Below, one piece after another: positions 37,437-46,381 of a stretch of DNA of 64,000 nucleotides. The stretch's first letter is position 1, and every line of letters starts with the position of its first letter. Under the pieces are notes generated by a model. The model made no database searches and was not told the DNA's origin. It saw nothing but the letters and a program-made list of their open reading frames with translations. The DNA is from Buttiauxella gaviniae (lineage in GTDB: Bacteria > Pseudomonadota > Gammaproteobacteria > Enterobacterales > Enterobacteriaceae): the NCBI RefSeq assembly GCF_040786275.1, contig NZ_JBFMVT010000002.1, positions 1,240,001 to 1,304,000 on the forward strand, given 5' to 3'. A program made the position numbers and the translations under genes.

Positions 37437-39026
37437 TTAGTGTTCGCGGGTTTTACGGAACGTCACTTCCGGGTAACGATCTTGTGTCAGGTTAAGATTG
37501 ACCATTGTTGGAGCGATATAAGCCAGGTTATCGCCGCCATCCAGCGCCAGTTGCATTTCGTTTTTCCGTTTGAACTCTTCAAACTTCTTCACGTCAGTGC
37601 TTTCAACCCAACGCGCCGTCGAGACGTTGACCGATTCGTAAATCGCTTCAACGTTATATTCACTCTTCAGACGCGCCACAACAACGTCAAACTGCAGCAC
37701 GCCGACCGCGCCCACAATCAAATCGTTGTTGGCGATTGGACGGAACACCTGCACCGCGCCCTCTTCAGAAAGCTGAACCAGGCCTTTAAGCAATTGCTTC
37801 TGCTTCAACGGATCGCGCAGGCGAATACGACGGAACAGTTCCGGCGCGAAGTTCGGGATACCGGTGAACTTCATCATTTCACCCTGGGTGAAGGTATCGC
37901 CGATCTGAATGGTGCCGTGGTTATGCAGGCCGATAATATCGCCCGGATACGCCTCTTCTACGTGTGAACGGTCGCCCGCCATAAAGGTCAGCGCGTCGGA
38001 AATCACGACGTCTTTACCGGTACGAACCTGGCGCAGTTTCATGCCTTTTTCGTACTTACCGGAAACCACACGCATGAATGCCACACGGTCGCGGTGTTTC
38101 GGGTCCATGTTGGCCTGAATTTTAAATACGAAACCGGTGAATTTATCTTCCGCAGCCTGAACTTCACGCGAGTCGGTTTTACGCGGCATCGGAGCCGGAG
38201 CCCACTCAACCAGGCCGTCGAGCATGTGGTCAACGCCAAAGTTGCCCAATGCGGTACCGAAGAATACCGGCGTCAGTTCACCTTCAAGGAACAGATCGCG
38301 GTCAAACTCATGGGAAGCGCCCTGCACCAGTTCCAGTTCATCACGCAGTTGCGCGGCAAGATCTTCACCCACAGCGACGTCAAGTTCAGGGTTATCCAGC
38401 CCTTTAACAATGCGCACTTCCTGAATGGTGTGGCCTTTACCGGTCTGGTAGAGATAGGTTTCGTCTTTATAAAGGTGATAAACGCCTTTGAACAGCTTGC
38501 CGCAGCCGATTGGCCAGGTGATCGGTGAACAGGCGATTTTCAGCTCACGTTCAACTTCATCCATCACTTCCATCGGATCGCGGATATCGCGGTCAAGTTT
38601 GTTCATAAACGTGAGGATCGGCGTATCGCGCAGACGGGTTACTTCCATCAGCTTACGGGTACGATCTTCTACACCTTTTGCGGCATCGATAACCATCAAA
38701 CAGCAGTCGACGGCGGTCAGGGTACGATAGGTATCTTCAGAGAAGTCTTCGTGCCCTGGGGTATCGAGCAGGTTAACCAGGCTGTCGCGATACGGGAATT
38801 GCATTACAGATGTGGTAATTGAGATACCACGCTGCTTTTCCATTTCCATCCAGTCAGATTTAGCATGCTGGCTGGAGCCGCGGCCTTTTACGGTACCGGC
38901 GGTCTGAATGGCCTGTCCGAACAGCAACACTTTTTCAGTGATGGTCGTTTTACCGGCATCGGGGTGAGAAATGATCGCAAAAGTGCGGCGTTTCCCCACT
39001 TCTTGCAAAAAAGGAGACAAAGTCAT
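37437..39026 (-). CDS. prfC: Peptide chain release factor 3
   Basis: Translational GTPase that recycles RF1/RF2 from the ribosome. 529 residues from the ATG at 39026 ([16 protein letters not shown]), the E. coli length; a longer frame to 39071 is rejected. G motifs: SHPDAGKTT (G1), [12 protein letters not shown] (G2), DTPGHEDF (G3), FMNKLDRD (G4), then EF-Tu-like domain II and an RF3-specific C-terminal domain. Cytoplasmic. Confidence 0.98.
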   Translation of the reverse strand: MTLSPFLQEVGKRRTFAIISHPDAGKTTITEKVLLFGQAIQTAGTVKGRGSSQHAKSDWMEMEKQRGISITTSVMQFPYRDSLVNLLDTPGHEDFSEDTYRTLTAVDCCLMVIDAAKGVEDRTRKLMEVTRLRDTPILTFMNKLDRDIRDPMEVMDEVERELKIACSPITWPIGCGKLFKGVYHLYKDETYLYQTGKGHTIQEVRIVKGLDNPELDVAVGEDLAAQLRDELELVQGASHEFDRDLFLEGELTPVFFGTALGNFGVDHMLDGLVEWAPAPMPRKTDSREVQAAEDKFTGFVFKIQANMDPKHRDRVAFMRVVSGKYEKGMKLRQVRTGKDVVISDALTFMAGDRSHVEEAYPGDIIGLHNHGTIQIGDTFTQGEMMKFTGIPNFAPELFRRIRLRDPLKQKQLLKGLVQLSEEGAVQVFRPIANNDLIVGAVGVLQFDVVVARLKSEYNVEAIYESVNVSTARWVESTDVKKFEEFKRKNEMQLALDGGDNLAYIAPTMVNLNLTQDRYPEVTFRKTREH

Positions 39027-39138
39027 AATGAAATCTTCTGTGAATTGCGCACAGGCATCGCTGCGCGACAAATGAACGTTACCTGGCGGCTATTTTACCC
39101 ATCAGGTCAGGTTTAACAATCTAGCTGTGATGCAATCA

Positions 39139-39813
39139 TCAATTACACAACAGTCGCTCCAGTTCACTGAGTGAGGTCACTTCCCAGGTTGGCGTAATGC
39201 TTTCTGGCAAGCTTCGTCCGTGGGGGTTGAGCCAGCAGGTGGCAATTCCCGCATTCATACCGCCCAAAATATCTGATTCCGCTGTATCGCCGACCATTAA
39301 AACGCGGTCACGGGGCGGATGCCCCATTTGCTCAAAGGTATAATCAAAAATTCTGCGATCCGGCTTTGCCACCCCGACCTGCTCAGAAATCACCAGCAAG
39401 TCGAAATAGTCCCGCAGGCCCGTGCGCTCAAGGCGAATTTGCTGTAACGCCGTAAAGCCGTTGGTAATGATACCGATTTTTACTTTATCTTTTAGGGCAT
39501 TAAGCAATGACACGGCACCTGGCAACGGCACGCAAATCTCCGCCATAGCGTTAAGAAATGCGGCGTTCAAATCTCCCGCAGGGACGGATAACCTTTCCGA
39601 CCAGCCCTGAAAACGCTGATGCTGTAACTGAAGAGCGCTGATGGCACCGTTCTGGTAATCGACCCACAAAGGCTTGTTAACGGCCTGGTAATCCTGGAAA
39701 TCTTCAGCGGTAAACGTCACGCTATAATCAAGAAACATCCGCTGCAAGCCGCCGAAAGCGTCGAAGGTAAAGAGCGTTTCGTCAGCATCAAATAAAATCC
39801 AGTCCCAGTTCAT
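39139..39813 (-). CDS. yjjG: Pyrimidine 5'-nucleotidase YjjG
   Basis: HAD-superfamily nucleotidase acting on dUMP, dTMP and non-canonical pyrimidine nucleotides in E. coli. 224 residues (E. coli 225). Motif I FDADETLF with nucleophile D9, motif [10 protein letters not shown], motif III/IV K-PDRRIF and [12 protein letters not shown]. Follows rimI by 16 bp on the same strand. Confidence 0.95.
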   Translation of the reverse strand: MNWDWILFDADETLFTFDAFGGLQRMFLDYSVTFTAEDFQDYQAVNKPLWVDYQNGAISALQLQHQRFQGWSERLSVPAGDLNAAFLNAMAEICVPLPGAVSLLNALKDKVKIGIITNGFTALQQIRLERTGLRDYFDLLVISEQVGVAKPDRRIFDYTFEQMGHPPRDRVLMVGDTAESDILGGMNAGIATCWLNPHGRSLPESITPTWEVTSLSELERLLCN

Positions 39814-39829
39814 TTACACACCTGTCGTT

Positions 39830-40273
39830 TCATCCCAGTGGGAGAGCCATAATAATAGCGTCTTCCCTGCCCTCTTTTGTCGGGTAGTAGTTACGGCGAA
39901 TTGTCGCCTCGTTAAAGCCCAGGCTTTCATAAAGTGCAATTGCCGCAAGATTTGAGGCGCGCACTTCAAGCCACAGGGTAAAGACATCTCGCGCTTCGAG
40001 TTCGCGGATTAAATGCTCCAGCAACTGACGACCCAAACCCTGACGTTGATAATCCGGATCGACCGCAATATTAAACAGCGTCGCCTCATCCAACACGACC
40101 TGAGTCACAGCAAAGGCCGCCATTTTTCCGTCTACATCGAGACGCAAATTAAAATAGCGATCGCCTTCGTTACTGGCGAAGGTTTTTTCACTCCATGGGA
40201 AAGCATGGCTGCGAAGTTCGATGGCGTAAGCCGAGCTCAAGTCACTTGTGGTGAGGGAAGAAATCGTGTTCAT
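39830..40273 (-). CDS. rimI: Ribosomal protein S18 alanine N-acetyltransferase RimI
   Basis: GNAT acetyltransferase modifying the N-terminal alanine of S18. 147 residues (E. coli 148). Acetyl-CoA loop in VDPDYQRQGLGRQLLEHLI (Q-x-x-G-x-G/A) and the C-terminal FNEATIRRNYYP. Its start lies inside holD; the 32-bp overlap is like that of E. coli holD-rimI. Confidence 0.96.
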   Translation of the reverse strand: MNTISSLTTSDLSSAYAIELRSHAFPWSEKTFASNEGDRYFNLRLDVDGKMAAFAVTQVVLDEATLFNIAVDPDYQRQGLGRQLLEHLIRELEARDVFTLWLEVRASNLAAIALYESLGFNEATIRRNYYPTKEGREDAIIMALPLG

Positions 40274-40664
40274 GTTCGCAAATTTGCTGCCACAGCGCCT
40301 GCCGGGCGACGCCGTTATGATAAAGCTCGTTTAAATTAGGGGTCGCTAACTGCGCGCCGGAAATGGGGAGCGCATCGCTCACACCCAATCGCCAACTGTT
40401 ACAGCGGCTTTCAGCGGGCAGCATCGCGGCTCGTTCCGGCGTAAGCTGCATGACCTGCCGGGCGTCCAGATTCAGGCTGCGCAAAACATCGTTTACCAAC
40501 GGATCGCTGAGGTCTGGAATGTCTTCTGCAATCATCAGTAGTTTAACGTTTTCATGCAGTGAGACTGCAATTTCGCCCTGCAACGCGGCCGGGCGTCGCA
40601 GCTCCCACTGGGTGATGCCCAGTTGTTGTAACAACCAGTCACGTCGCAAAGGTAAGTGAGGCAT
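40242..40664 (-). CDS. holD: DNA polymerase III psi subunit HolD
   Basis: Small clamp-loader-associated subunit linking chi to the gamma/tau complex and SSB. About 140 residues from the ATG at 40664 (MPHLPLRRDWLLQQLGITQW); E. coli HolD has 137. N-terminal RRDWLLQQLGITQWELRRP is the tau/gamma-binding segment. A TTG at 40688 in frame is a weaker start. First gene of the holD-rimI-yjjG run, divergent from rsmC. Confidence 0.94.
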   Translation of the reverse strand: MPHLPLRRDWLLQQLGITQWELRRPAALQGEIAVSLHENVKLLMIAEDIPDLSDPLVNDVLRSLNLDARQVMQLTPERAAMLPAESRCNSWRLGVSDALPISGAQLATPNLNELYHNGVARQALWQQICEHEHDFFPHHK

Positions 40665-40771
40665 AACGAAACCTGTTGAGAGTGCCAATTGGGGCGCAAA
40701 TATAGCAAATTCATCGAATGTGCGCCATTAAAGCTCTATAATCCCGGTTCTGATTTTCCAGGAGTAATTTG

Positions 40772-41803
40772 ATGACTGCGTTAACCCCGGCAAGTGAAGT
40801 GCTGCTGCGCCATAGCGATGATTTTACCGAAAGCCGCGTGCTGTTTGCCGGTGACTTACAAGACGATCTGCCAGCCCGTTTCGAAACGGCGGCAAGCCGC
40901 GTGCATACCCAACAATTCCACCACTGGCAGGTGCTAAACGCTCAAATGGGCGAAGATGCGCAATACGGCCTGGTGGCGGATGCCAATACCATTGGTGATG
41001 CCAACACCCTGATTTATTACTGGCCAAAGAATAAGCCAGAAGCGCATTTCCAACTGATGAACATCCTGTCGTTGATGCCCGTAGGCAGCGATATTTTTGT
41101 TGTCGGTGAAAACCGCAGCGGTGTACGCAGCGCGGAGCAAATGCTCGCCGAATTCAGCCCGCTTAATAAAATCGATAGCGCGCGTCGCTGTGGTTTCTAC
41201 CACGGTCGCCTGGAAAAACAGCCGCAGTTTGATGAGCATTCCTGGTGGGATGAGTATCAACATGAAGGCCTGACCGTGAAAACGTTACCGGGCGTATTTA
41301 GCCGTGACGGCCTGGATACCGGCAGTAAATTGCTGCTGTCCACCCTAACGCCGCACACCAAAGGTAAAGTGTTGGATGTGGGTTGTGGTGCCGGTGTGCT
41401 GGCGGTTTCTCTTGCCAAACACTCGCCGAAAGTTCGCCTGACTTTGTGTGATGTTTCAGCCCCAGCCGTTGCAGCCAGCCGCGCAACGCTTGCTGCGAAT
41501 GAAATTGAAGGCGAGGTTATCGCCAGTAACGTCTATTCCGAAGTGAATGGCCGTTTTGACATGATTATCTCCAACCCGCCGTTCCACGATGGCCTGCAAA
41601 CCAGCCTCGATGCCGCACACCAGCTAATTCGTGGCGCAGTGCGTCACCTGAACATGGGTGGTGAATTGCGTATCGTGGCAAACGCCTTCCTGGCGTATCC
41701 GGACGTGCTGGATGAAACGTTTGGCAACCACGAAGTGATTGCGCAGACGGGCCGTTTCAAAGTTTATCGCTCTATCGTTATGCGTGGCGCGAAGAAGCGC
41801 TAA
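40772..41803 (+). CDS. rsmC: 16S rRNA (guanine1207-N2)-methyltransferase RsmC
   Basis: Methylates G1207 of 16S rRNA in the 30S subunit. 343 residues from the ATG at 40772, equal to E. coli; AGGAG lies 7 bp upstream. A degenerate N-terminal methyltransferase-like domain (about 1-160) precedes the catalytic domain with [11 protein letters not shown] (motif I, about 200-210) and the NPPF catalytic motif [10 protein letters not shown] (about 265-274). Confidence 0.97.
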   Translation: MTALTPASEVLLRHSDDFTESRVLFAGDLQDDLPARFETAASRVHTQQFHHWQVLNAQMGEDAQYGLVADANTIGDANTLIYYWPKNKPEAHFQLMNILSLMPVGSDIFVVGENRSGVRSAEQMLAEFSPLNKIDSARRCGFYHGRLEKQPQFDEHSWWDEYQHEGLTVKTLPGVFSRDGLDTGSKLLLSTLTPHTKGKVLDVGCGAGVLAVSLAKHSPKVRLTLCDVSAPAVAASRATLAANEIEGEVIASNVYSEVNGRFDMIISNPPFHDGLQTSLDAAHQLIRGAVRHLNMGGELRIVANAFLAYPDVLDETFGNHEVIAQTGRFKVYRSIVMRGAKKR

Positions 41804-41857
41804 TCCCGCATTGTGCCGCTTTTTGCAGCGATTAGAAAAGCGGCGCTAAATTAACTG

Positions 41858-41885
41858 TTGACGACGCGTAGAAAACATCTAGAAT
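41858..41885 (+). promoter_or_regulatory. Promoter of the leucine tRNA cluster
   Basis: TTGACG and TAGAAT separated by 16 bp, followed by a GC-rich discriminator GCGCCTCC typical of stringently controlled stable-RNA promoters, about 40 bp before the first tRNA. Confidence 0.75.
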
Positions 41886-41923
41886 GCGCCTCCGTGGTTA
41901 CAATACTTCGGTGTTGTGGGTAT

Positions 41924-42010
41924 GCGAAGGTGGCGGAATTGGTAGACGCGCTAGCTTCAGGTGTTAGTGTTCTTACGGACGTGAGGGTTCAAGTCCCTCT
42001 CTTCGCACCA
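41924..42010 (+). tRNA. leuV: tRNA-Leu (CAG), copy 1
   Basis: 87 nt with encoded CCA. Class II tRNA: acceptor GCGAAGG pairing with TCTTCGC-type 3' strand, long variable arm, T loop GGTTCAAGTCC, anticodon CAG at 41958-41960 within GCTTCAGGTG. Nearly identical to E. coli leuQPV tRNAs; which letter applies is arbitrary. Confidence 0.96.
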
Positions 42011-42039
42011 TTAACCACGCAAGATATCGTTCGCACTGC

Positions 42040-42126
42040 GCGAAGGTGGCGGAATTGGTAGACGCGCTAGCTTCAGGTGTTAGTGTTCTTACGGACGTGA
42101 GGGTTCAAGTCCCTCTCTTCGCACCA
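42040..42126 (+). tRNA. leuP: tRNA-Leu (CAG), copy 2
   Basis: 87 nt, identical to copy 1 over its whole length, including the variable arm TGTTCTTACGGACG; CCA encoded. Spacer from copy 1 is 29 bp, so all three copies are probably one transcript. Confidence 0.96.
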
Positions 42127-42158
42127 ATGCGAAGGCGATATCAGATAAGACTTGATTT

Positions 42159-42245
42159 GCGAAGGTGGCGGAATTGGTAGACGCGCTAGCTTCAGGTGTT
42201 AGTGCTCTAACGGGCGTGAGGGTTCAAGTCCCTCTCTTCGCACCA
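42159..42245 (+). tRNA. leuQ: tRNA-Leu (CAG), copy 3 with variant variable arm
   Basis: 87 nt, same acceptor, anticodon CAG and T arm as copies 1-2, but the variable arm reads TGCTCTAACGGGCG. The changes on the two sides still allow a stem, so the gene looks functional. Spacer from copy 2 is 32 bp. Confidence 0.96.
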
Positions 42246-42292
42246 ATTCTTATCAACTTCCCAGCAGAACTCTTCCCCTCAGTTTTACCCTT

Positions 42293-42532
42293 TTACTTCA
42301 TTGTTCCCAGATTCATCATCACCAGCGCAAGCCCACTGGCAAATGCCACGCATGATGGCAACAATACAAAATGACGTAACCGTTTATGGTACAGCATGAC
42401 CGTCGTCGCCAGTAATCCTAATACAATCAAGACTCGCCACTGGCTAAAAGAGAGATCCAGATACAACAATGCGGCGACAATTCCTCCCGGTATGAGTACG
42501 CCCCACGCACTTTCAAGCTGCCGTTGTAACAT
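42293..42532 (-). CDS. yjjZ: DUF1435 membrane protein YjjZ
   Basis: Small inner-membrane protein of 79 residues with three hydrophobic stretches (LIPGGIVAALLYLDL, VLIVLGLLATTVMLY, FVLLPSCVAFASGLALVMMNL). The N-terminal MLQRQLESAWGVLIPGG resembles E. coli YjjZ, which lies at the same place near fhuF. Function unknown. A good Fur box lies just upstream (42552-42570), so iron-repressed expression is likely. Confidence 0.75.
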   Translation of the reverse strand: MLQRQLESAWGVLIPGGIVAALLYLDLSFSQWRVLIVLGLLATTVMLYHKRLRHFVLLPSCVAFASGLALVMMNLGTMK

Positions 42533-42551
42533 GTTCGCTATCTCTTCAATT

Positions 42552-42570
42552 GGTAATGATAACCAATATC
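42552..42570 (-). promoter_or_regulatory. Fur box upstream of yjjZ
   Basis: Minus-strand GATATTGGTTATCATTACC agrees with the Fur consensus GATAATGATAATCATTATC at 15 of 19 positions, 20 bp before the yjjZ ATG. Confidence 0.75.
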
Positions 42571-42812
42571 ATATGATATAATTTCTCGTTTGTCAGCGAT
42601 GGCGTTTGAGTTGTTTTACATAAGAAAGATGAAAGCTTTTCCGATCACCAGATGACATAAATTAAGTAAGGTGATAGATTGAGCACCCATGTTAATAATA
42701 TGATTAGCATGAATATAATTTCATAACGCAATAATATTTCGATATATTTTTATACTGGATAATTCATTCAATAGCATACCGTCGGGCATGCGTCGTAAGA
42801 ACAATAATTGAT

Positions 42813-43877
42813 ATGACAGCAAAAAATTGGCGCGCTTTACTCAAAGGGAAACACCAACTCTCTTTGCGTTTATTTCTTATTCTGAATGCGTTTTCTGCGA
42901 GTTTTAGCATGATATCTCCCGCAGCCAACACTCAGCACATTACCGTGCCAATCATTATGATACTGGTGATAAGCGTGTCATGCCTTGGCTGGCAATTCCT
43001 GAATAAAAAACAGCTGATCAATATTCCTGCCGTCTCCCTGACAATAGGCTTACTTTGGGCCGCACATATCTATTTAAAAGTGACAGGAATGCCGCACAAT
43101 GACCTGTCGTTTTTAATTATTGCGCTGCTGGCGATATTATTCATTGGCTCAATCTCTTTTATCAATAATATACAAGCATTTATTGCTTCCTGTTTGCCGG
43201 TAACCTTAATGGTATTTTGGCTCGATCAGGGAGCCAATTGGCCGCGGCTGTTTTATTCCATTGCCCTGCCCGGTTTTGGGATCACCATCCAACATATCAT
43301 TCATAAGCGCCACGATAACTTTACCCGCCGTTTAATGGATAAATTGCTCGAAGAAAAAGAAACGCTTAATGATTTGAGCATGTTAGACCCGCTTACGGGC
43401 TTATATAACCGCCGCGGGTTTCAAAACCGTCTGGACACAATCCTTTCGATAGGAAGCGGCCAACACTATGTGCTGCTGTTGGATATCGACCATTTTAAAG
43501 CCTACAACGATAACTACGGCCATAGCATGGGCGATCAGGCGCTGACGCACGTCTCCGCCGCCATTCGTGATGCCGTTCGTTCACGGGATATTGTCACGCG
43601 CTATGGTGGCGAAGAGTTTATGGTTTTATTGACTGATATTGATGCCGAGCGTGCCTTGCAAACGGCGGAGCGCATTCGCAAGCGCGTTTATGATTTAGAA
43701 ATCCCTCATCTGTTTAATGAAGATGTGGCGACCAACGTGACGATAAGCATTGGGCTGGCTCCCCTTGAACAGCAGGATATCGAAGAGGCATTGCGCCAGG
43801 CCGACGGCGCGCTTTATCGTGCAAAACGGCAGGGCCGTAACAGTATTCTGGTTAGCGATTCACTTCTTGCAGGCTAA
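42813..43877 (+). CDS. Membrane-bound diguanylate cyclase (GGDEF)
   Basis: 354 residues. About six hydrophobic segments (roughly 18-160) form a membrane sensor domain that I cannot assign to a named MASE type, followed by a GGDEF domain (about 188-350). Active-site motif GGEEF at 265-269 and an intact inhibitory RxxD (RSRD, 256-259) predict active, product-inhibited c-di-GMP synthesis. The metal Asp is in LLLDIDHFK. The gene sits in an AT-rich stretch between yjjZ and fhuF, which are close neighbours in E. coli, so it looks inserted. No clear ribosome-binding site before 42813; other starts are possible. Confidence 0.85.
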   Translation: MTAKNWRALLKGKHQLSLRLFLILNAFSASFSMISPAANTQHITVPIIMILVISVSCLGWQFLNKKQLINIPAVSLTIGLLWAAHIYLKVTGMPHNDLSFLIIALLAILFIGSISFINNIQAFIASCLPVTLMVFWLDQGANWPRLFYSIALPGFGITIQHIIHKRHDNFTRRLMDKLLEEKETLNDLSMLDPLTGLYNRRGFQNRLDTILSIGSGQHYVLLLDIDHFKAYNDNYGHSMGDQALTHVSAAIRDAVRSRDIVTRYGGEEFMVLLTDIDAERALQTAERIRKRVYDLEIPHLFNEDVATNVTISIGLAPLEQQDIEEALRQADGALYRAKRQGRNSILVSDSLLAG

Positions 43878-43932
43878 GTAAAAAATCTCATCATTTCCTC
43901 TCTGCTTCTTGCTAAAGGCTTTACCTATAGAT

Positions 43933-43958
43933 AGGATTGGCAATCATTATCATTTGTA
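43933..43958 (+). promoter_or_regulatory. Fur box upstream of fhuF
   Basis: GGCAATCATTATCATTTGT and the overlapping register ending AATCATTATC match the right half of the Fur consensus exactly; the left half is weak. It lies 20-45 bp before fhuF, a known Fur target in E. coli. Confidence 0.65.
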
Positions 43959-43977
43959 TTAGTGGTCTTGTTTGTCG

Positions 43978-44766
43978 ATGGCACTTCACTCTTCACAGTT
44001 TATTGATTCCCTTGCGTGGCAGCCGCCATATACCAGTGAGCAACCCACGCTTGCTGATGCGCTACGTGCGCATTTTGCTGAGCACCGCCCCTGGTTTAGC
44101 GACATCATTAAACTCAATGAAACTGCCCCGACAAATAGCCTTACTCTGCGCCAGTGGTCGCAACCCGCGGCTCTCACCTCACTTCTCAACTGCTACAGTG
44201 ACCATATTTATCGTGAGGAGCCGGAGCTCACCCGAGAGGGTAAGCCGCTAATTTCACTCTGGGCGCAATGGTATCTTGGCCTACTGGTTCCCCCGCTGGT
44301 GATGGCGCTGATTACCCAGCCGCGCGCGTTAGATATCGACCCGGAGCATATTCAGGTCGAATTTCATGAATCGGGTCGAGCCGCCACTTTCTGGATGGAT
44401 GTTCACGAAGACAGAACCGCGACCACGCAGCCGCTCGCTCAACGCCTTGAAAAATTGCTTATCAAAGGGCTGATGCCTGTCGTTGATGCATTAGAAAAAA
44501 GCGGTGAGATTAATAGCAAGCTCATCTGGAGCAATACGGGATATCTGCTGAACTGGTTTTTTGGCGAGCTGAGAGCGTTGTTGGATGACGCAACGATTGC
44601 CGAATTACGCCATGCCTGCTTTTTCGAAAAACAGTTACGCGATGGCCAGGATAATCCACTTTACCGTACGGTGATTCTTCGTGAAGGTTTATTGGTACGT
44701 CGCACCTGCTGTCAGCGCTATAAACTGCCAAATGTGCAACGTTGCGGCGACTGTACTTTAAAATAA
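43978..44766 (+). CDS. fhuF: Ferric-siderophore reductase FhuF
   Basis: Cytoplasmic [2Fe-2S] protein that reduces hydroxamate-bound iron (ferrichrome, ferrioxamine B). About 263 residues (E. coli 262). The unusual cluster motif is intact at the C-terminus: RRTCCQRYKLPNVQRCGDC (C-C-x10-C-x2-C). The ATG at 43978 is used; no strong ribosome-binding site is visible and a TTG at 43972 is also in frame. Preceded by a Fur box. Confidence 0.93.
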   Translation: MALHSSQFIDSLAWQPPYTSEQPTLADALRAHFAEHRPWFSDIIKLNETAPTNSLTLRQWSQPAALTSLLNCYSDHIYREEPELTREGKPLISLWAQWYLGLLVPPLVMALITQPRALDIDPEHIQVEFHESGRAATFWMDVHEDRTATTQPLAQRLEKLLIKGLMPVVDALEKSGEINSKLIWSNTGYLLNWFFGELRALLDDATIAELRHACFFEKQLRDGQDNPLYRTVILREGLLVRRTCCQRYKLPNVQRCGDCTLK

Positions 44767-44773
44767 AAAAGCA

Positions 44774-44797
44774 AAACGGTGGGTTTCCCCACCGTTT
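44774..44797 (-). terminator. Terminator between fhuF and the EIIC gene
   Basis: Perfect stem AAACGGTGGG / CCCACCGTTT. On the minus strand TTGCTTTTTTATTTT follows, so it mainly ends the EIIC transcript; it can also stop fhuF reading. Confidence 0.85.
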
Positions 44798-44819
44798 CAT
44801 CTCACTACTCACAGTATGT

Positions 44820-46166
44820 TTAAGCCGCTTCCTGGCTCTCTTGCCCGGACGCTCTTTGCGCCTCTTCCGCCTCCTGTTCCAGCAATTGCTTCTCGTACAC
44901 TTTAAAGAACGGGAAGTAAATAATGGCGGAAACCACGGCCAGTAAGATAACCAGAATCGCCGCGCGGAAATCCCAGCCTAGCGCCCATGCCGCACCGATG
45001 GGTGCAGGTGCTGTCCACGGCACCACAGAAATCACACGGCCAATCAAATCCATTTTCATCGCGCCCCATGCCAGCACGGCGTTAACCATTGGCGCCAGTA
45101 GGAACGGTATAAAGAACACAGGGTTCATAACGATTGGCGTACCGAAAATCACCGGTTCGTTAATGTTAAAGCAGGTTGGAACGATACTGAGGCGGCCAAT
45201 GGAGCGCAGGTGTGCAGATTTACTGCGCAGGTAGCAAATCACCAGGCCCATAGTTGCGCCCGACCCCCCGACAACAATAAAGAATGTCCAGAACGCTTCC
45301 ATAAAGATGTGCGGCAGCGGTGCACCTTGCGCGAGCGCGCTCTGGTTCATGCCAAGGTTAGTCAGCCAGAACATTTGCAGCATCCCGGAAACGATAGCCG
45401 CACCGTGAATCCCGGCAAACCACAGCAGGTGACCAATCAATACCGCCAGCAGAATGGCAGGCAGCGAATCAGCAGCCGATACCAGCGGTTTAAACACGGA
45501 CATAATCGCCTGCGGGATCAACATGTCAAACTGCGACTGAATCAGCAGGCTTAGCGGATAGAGCGTTAATACAACAACCAGAACCGGAATCAGAAGATCA
45601 AAGGAGTTTTTGATCATCGGTGGAACCTGGTCCGGCAGTTTGATCCCGATATTGTGCGCTTTCAGGAAACGCATCATTTCGACACAGTAAATCGCCACCA
45701 GGATCGCGGTAAAGATCCCCGTCCCGCCCAGGCTATCGACCGGCAGAGTCCCTTTCGTCTTCGGTGCGGCTACCAACAGGAACGCCATCAACGAAAGCAT
45801 TGCACACATGAACGGATCCAGACCGTGCGATTTCACGTAGTGCTTACCGAGGTTGTAGGCAATGGCTGCACAAATGTAGATGGACATAATACCCATCGTC
45901 ATATCAAACGGCGTAAGAATCTGCCCTTCAAACTGTTTCGCCATATCCAGCCACGCACGAGCAAAACCCCAGGTCGTGGTGGGCGAAAAAGGTGGGTACG
46001 CAAAGACCAGTAAGAACGAACCAACAATCATGAACGGCATCGCAGAGATAAACCCGTCACGAATCGCCATGACATGGCGCTGTGACGAAATCCGTCCCGC
46101 TACGGGGCTCACGTAGTTTTCAACAAAACGAAATATCAAATTAAAGGCTGCATGATTTGAAGACAT
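44820..46166 (-). CDS. PTS EIIC, lactose/cellobiose/chitobiose (Lac) family
   Basis: Inner-membrane sugar permease of 448 residues, similar in size to ChbC (452). About ten hydrophobic segments; MAIRDGFISAMPFMIVGSFLL near the N-terminus and FNINEPVIFGTPIVMNPVFFIPF (about 318-340) are family hallmarks, the latter with the substrate-binding N-E-P. No EIIA or EIIB domain is fused and none is encoded nearby, so it must borrow partners. AGGAG precedes the ATG, 13 bp after the stop of a 53-codon frame. Control is suggested by two AACCGGTT palindromes at the upstream promoter. The sugar is probably a beta-linked disaccharide. Confidence 0.9.
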   Translation of the reverse strand: MSSNHAAFNLIFRFVENYVSPVAGRISSQRHVMAIRDGFISAMPFMIVGSFLLVFAYPPFSPTTTWGFARAWLDMAKQFEGQILTPFDMTMGIMSIYICAAIAYNLGKHYVKSHGLDPFMCAMLSLMAFLLVAAPKTKGTLPVDSLGGTGIFTAILVAIYCVEMMRFLKAHNIGIKLPDQVPPMIKNSFDLLIPVLVVVLTLYPLSLLIQSQFDMLIPQAIMSVFKPLVSAADSLPAILLAVLIGHLLWFAGIHGAAIVSGMLQMFWLTNLGMNQSALAQGAPLPHIFMEAFWTFFIVVGGSGATMGLVICYLRSKSAHLRSIGRLSIVPTCFNINEPVIFGTPIVMNPVFFIPFLLAPMVNAVLAWGAMKMDLIGRVISVVPWTAPAPIGAAWALGWDFRAAILVILLAVVSAIIYFPFFKVYEKQLLEQEAEEAQRASGQESQEAA

Positions 46167-46179
46167 AGCAGTGCTCCTG

Positions 46180-46341
46180 TCAGGCCATCAACGCGAAAGT
46201 TTCGGCGGGAAGCGTCTCGCCGCACAACAGTGCGTAATTCATAGAGTTGACCCACGTAACCGGGATCTTTTTGTATACAGCTTTGGTTTCTTTAACACTG
46301 GCAGGGGCATCAGTGGCACAGCATAATAAAATAGGTTTCAT
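46180..46341 (-). CDS. 53-residue hypothetical protein upstream of EIIC
   Basis: Short frame starting MKPILLCCATDAPASVKETK, continuing through AVYKKIPVTWVNSMNYALLC and GETLPAETFALMA. I do not recognise it. The I-L-L-C-C start recalls the phospho-Cys loop start of Lac-family EIIB proteins, but it is half their length and lacks the rest of the fold, so it may be a small remnant or a leader/coupling peptide. It is the first frame after the EIIC promoter and ends 13 bp before EIIC, suggesting co-translation. Ribosome-binding site weak (AGAGCAG). Confidence 0.5.
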   Translation of the reverse strand: MKPILLCCATDAPASVKETKAVYKKIPVTWVNSMNYALLCGETLPAETFALMA

Positions 46342-46381
46342 AGGCTGCTCTTATTATTGGGTACAGGTGTGTGACCGTTTC

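Noticed and set aside
41924-42245. Leucine tRNA cluster as an island attachment site
   Set aside because: No integrase, no repeated tRNA 3' end downstream, and the flanking yjjZ-fhuF genes are syntenic with E. coli.
46180-46341. Complete PTS EIIB partner for the orphan EIIC
   Set aside because: Only the first few residues resemble EIIB; 53 residues cannot hold the roughly 100-residue domain.
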